The translations under genes and the position numbers were made by a program. 47,863 nt of DNA from Clostridia bacterium (GTDB taxonomy: Bacteria > Bacillota > Clostridia > Christensenellales > UBA1242). The stretch's first letter is position 1. Each line of letters starts with the position of its first letter. The stretch is from the NCBI GenBank assembly GCA_009929275.1, contig SAAW01000007.1:1-47863 (forward strand). The letters run 5' to 3'. Below the pieces are notes generated by a model, which saw nothing but the letters and a program-made list of their open reading frames with translations, was not told where the DNA came from and made no database searches. This document shows, one piece after another, positions 46,070 through 47,863 of the stretch.

Positions 46070-46098
46070 ATATTATCTCGCAATTATTAATATGTCAA
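46070..46098 (-). promoter_or_regulatory. Sigma-A promoter of the T-box-thrS transcript
   Basis: TTGACA (46098-46093) and TAATAT (46075-46070) on the minus strand with a 17-base spacer, directly before the T-box leader. Confidence 0.85.
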
Positions 46099-46158
46099 TT
46101 ATTTTTTATATTTTTTTGAATTAATTAAAATTTTTAAAATGATAATGTTTTTAATAAT

Positions 46159-47193
46159 CTACCTATCATTATTTAGATAATATAAATAATAATAGAGATT
46201 TTTATCAAAAACACTTGAAAAAGTTGTAAATTTCAGATCACTTTTAATATTATTTTCAAAAGAAAGAATTAGTAAAACTGGAACTGAATTATATGTATTA
46301 ATTTCAATTTTAAGATCTAACATAACATCTACAAATAAAGTCTCTAAATTTATACCAGTAGACATGTAAATGACTTGTGACATTTTTCCGCCAAGAGTTC
46401 TTGGCGAAAATTCCACCAATTTTAACATATCTTCTTCTCTATTGTAAATAACTTCAGCCATGCAAACCATTGAAGTATTACAATATGTTGTTGCAACCTT
46501 ATGTAATAAAGATCTTATTTTTTCTTGCAGACTTTCTTCTATGTTATTTGGATAAAATAAGAATGAAGACCAATAGAAATCAGTAAATTCGGTATTTTCA
46601 AATTTTTTCAAACCTAAAATTGGGAAAATAATAACCCGATTATGAATTTTGTCGAAAATAAAGGGTACACTATAAAAATCACTATTGGATTCATCTTTTT
46701 CATAAATAATTTTATTTTTAAATCCTTGGAAATATATATCTTGCAACTTCTTAACTTCGCTGTTTTTAATAATGCTATTAAAATTATTTTTATAATTATT
46801 CAATTCTTTATTATTTAATATTTTTTTAACATTAATACTACCAAAACCAAAATTAGGCTTTGCAATAAAAGGAAACAAACTTGGTGCTTTATCGCTTTTT
46901 TGAATATGAGTTATATCATAATTATCTAAGTCTATGCTAGCGCCCAATTTTGTTAAGTGAGAAAAATAATTGTTTTTAAATGGCAATTGAATATTAGCGT
47001 CTTTTAAACCTGAAACAAAATAAATAGCCTCTTCACTACATGGAATTAGCTTGCAATTTTGAAGTTTATCAATTGAAACATTTTCAATATTTTTTATATT
47101 ATATATCTTTTCCTTTGAAAAAACATAAAATTTCTCATTTTTAGAACTTAAATATTTTACTTGTGTTTCCGTAGGGAAAATAAAAATTTTAAT
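46159..47193 (-). CDS. ATP-grasp ligase-like protein with a probable ATT start
   Basis: The conventional ORF begins at TTG 46986 (275 aa), but the same frame is open 69 codons further, to a TAA at 47199-47197. The natural N-terminus appears to be an ATT codon at 47193, giving 344 aa that begin I-K-I-F-I-F-P-T-E. It lies eight bases after a perfect AAGGAG (47207-47202), and no ATG, GTG or TTG exists in the extension except the internal TTG. ATP-grasp features are F-I-A-K-P-N-F-G-F-G-S near residue 110 and the metal-binding V-E-F-S-P-R-T-L-G-G near 290. Such proteins join a carboxylate to an amine via an acyl phosphate. It reads into the T-box-thrS region; the substrate is unknown. Confidence 0.75.
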   Translation of the reverse strand: MKIFIFPTETQVKYLSSKNEKFYVFSKEKIYNIKNIENVSIDKLQNCKLIPCSEEAIYFVSGLKDANIQLPFKNNYFSHLTKLGASIDLDNYDITHIQKSDKAPSLFPFIAKPNFGFGSINVKKILNNKELNNYKNNFNSIIKNSEVKKLQDIYFQGFKNKIIYEKDESNSDFYSVPFIFDKIHNRVIIFPILGLKKFENTEFTDFYWSSFLFYPNNIEESLQEKIRSLLHKVATTYCNTSMVCMAEVIYNREEDMLKLVEFSPRTLGGKMSQVIYMSTGINLETLFVDVMLDLKIEINTYNSVPVLLILSFENNIKSDLKFTTFSSVFDKNLYYYLYYLNNDR

Positions 47194-47247
47194 AATTTAG
47201 ACTCCTTATAATCAATAATTAAGTTTTATAATAGATTATAAATTTTT

Positions 47248-47772
47248 TCATTTTGTTTTTGATTCAAATTTTTTTGTGTTTTTTGAGCAGGAGCCGATGA
47301 TGCCAGCGATTGAAGCCAAGAGTCCAAAAATCGTAAAGACATAGACTCCGGTTGCTCCATTAATTGCCTGAACTACTTCGTTGTCAACACTAACAACATT
47401 GACAATAGTTGCGAGTGCTGAAAAGGCAATTCCAAAAACAGTGAGTCCCAAAAGAACAAAAGATGCGATTCTCTCATATTTTTGAAGTTTTGTTTTGTTG
47501 AGGTTATCCAAAAGGAACATCACGCTCATTGCAAGCCCGACAACCAATCCTAAAACTGCGACAATCATAAATAAAGTCATCCAAACACTGCTAAAAACAT
47601 CTGCCCAAAGCGTTGTTGAAAAGAGAGCATTATTAAATGGGTCAAAAAGATTCCAAGTGGGAGTTGCACTTTCGGAATTTGCAACAAAAAGTTCCCAAGT
47701 TGTCGCAAACAGAGGAATAATCAACCCCAAAGGCAAAACAATAGCACCCCATCTACAAATTTTTTTAAACAT
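47248..47772 (-). CDS. Four-helix membrane protein of unknown function
   Basis: 174 aa. Four hydrophobic segments at roughly residues 8-25, 60-88, 103-125 and 140-160, and a basic C-terminal tail K-K-F-E-S-K-T-K. I do not recognise a family. ATG 47772 follows AAGGAG. Base and codon use match the core genes on the left and not the island, so the island probably ends at 47.2 kb. A TG-A-TATAAA extended -10-like element lies about 30 bases upstream of the start. The gap to the ATP-grasp gene is 52 bases without a terminator. Confidence 0.75.
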   Translation of the reverse strand: MFKKICRWGAIVLPLGLIIPLFATTWELFVANSESATPTWNLFDPFNNALFSTTLWADVFSSVWMTLFMIVAVLGLVVGLAMSVMFLLDNLNKTKLQKYERIASFVLLGLTVFGIAFSALATIVNVVSVDNEVVQAINGATGVYVFTIFGLLASIAGIIGSCSKNTKKFESKTK

Positions 47773-47863
47773 TTTTTTCTCCTTTTTATATTATTAATTT
47801 ATTTATATCATAAAAAGAATAACTTTGCACACAAAAATATGTTTTATTAAAGAAATATAATAG

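Overview
The window reads as chromosomal DNA from a low-GC, anaerobic, Gram-positive-type bacterium (Bacillota; an uncultured clostridial or related gut lineage is my best guess). Supporting signs are AGGAGG-type ribosome sites, clean sigma-A promoters (TTGACA-17-TATAAT), a threonine T-box, SpoVG, a zinc-type L31 ribosomal protein and a bifurcating-type [FeFe]-hydrogenase. TGA is used as a real stop (for example the ATGA overlaps of dtd/metG and of two genes in the 37-44 kb operon), so this is not a code-4 mollicute.

Layout. 1-17 kb: giant secreted proteins and a few housekeeping genes. A 5'-truncated protein of at least 2768 aa made of MBG/YDG-like beta repeats, a 1065-aa GLUG-repeat protein, and a 682-aa MBG-like protein with a C-terminal membrane anchor are interleaved with spoVG, murC, rpmE and a SHOCT membrane protein. 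17-24 kb: a PEBP-family gene, the hydCBA operon, then metG and dtd on the opposite strand. 24-32.7 kb: a 2134-aa lipoprotein related in style to the giant proteins, then argS.

32.7-47.2 kb is visibly richer in A+T and looks like an accessory island. It starts with decayed genes (a short fragment, a GNAT pseudogene, a frameshifted membrane protein), a FAD/Rieske oxidoreductase and a class II aldolase-like protein, followed by tRNA-Ser(UGA). Next to the tRNA is a tightly overlapping six-gene operon read leftward from a promoter near 43.9 kb: divergent U32-family protein, serine racemase/threonine dehydratase-type PLP enzyme, Asp/Glu racemase, asparagine-synthetase-like amidotransferase, SAM methyltransferase and a Ddl-like ATP-grasp ligase. 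Upstream lie a threonyl-tRNA synthetase lacking the TGS domain under a complete Thr T-box, and a second ATP-grasp protein whose natural start seems to be an ATT codon. This set (amino-acid racemisation, amidation, methylation, two amide-forming ligases, and a target-like tRNA synthetase) looks like a pathway for a small modified amino acid or peptide, or for a cell-wall D-amino-acid modification. The product cannot be told from sequence alone. A 72-bp piece of the U32 gene is repeated just beyond the operon's last gene, suggesting a past tandem duplication.

From 47.25 kb the composition returns to that of the left part, with a four-helix membrane protein.
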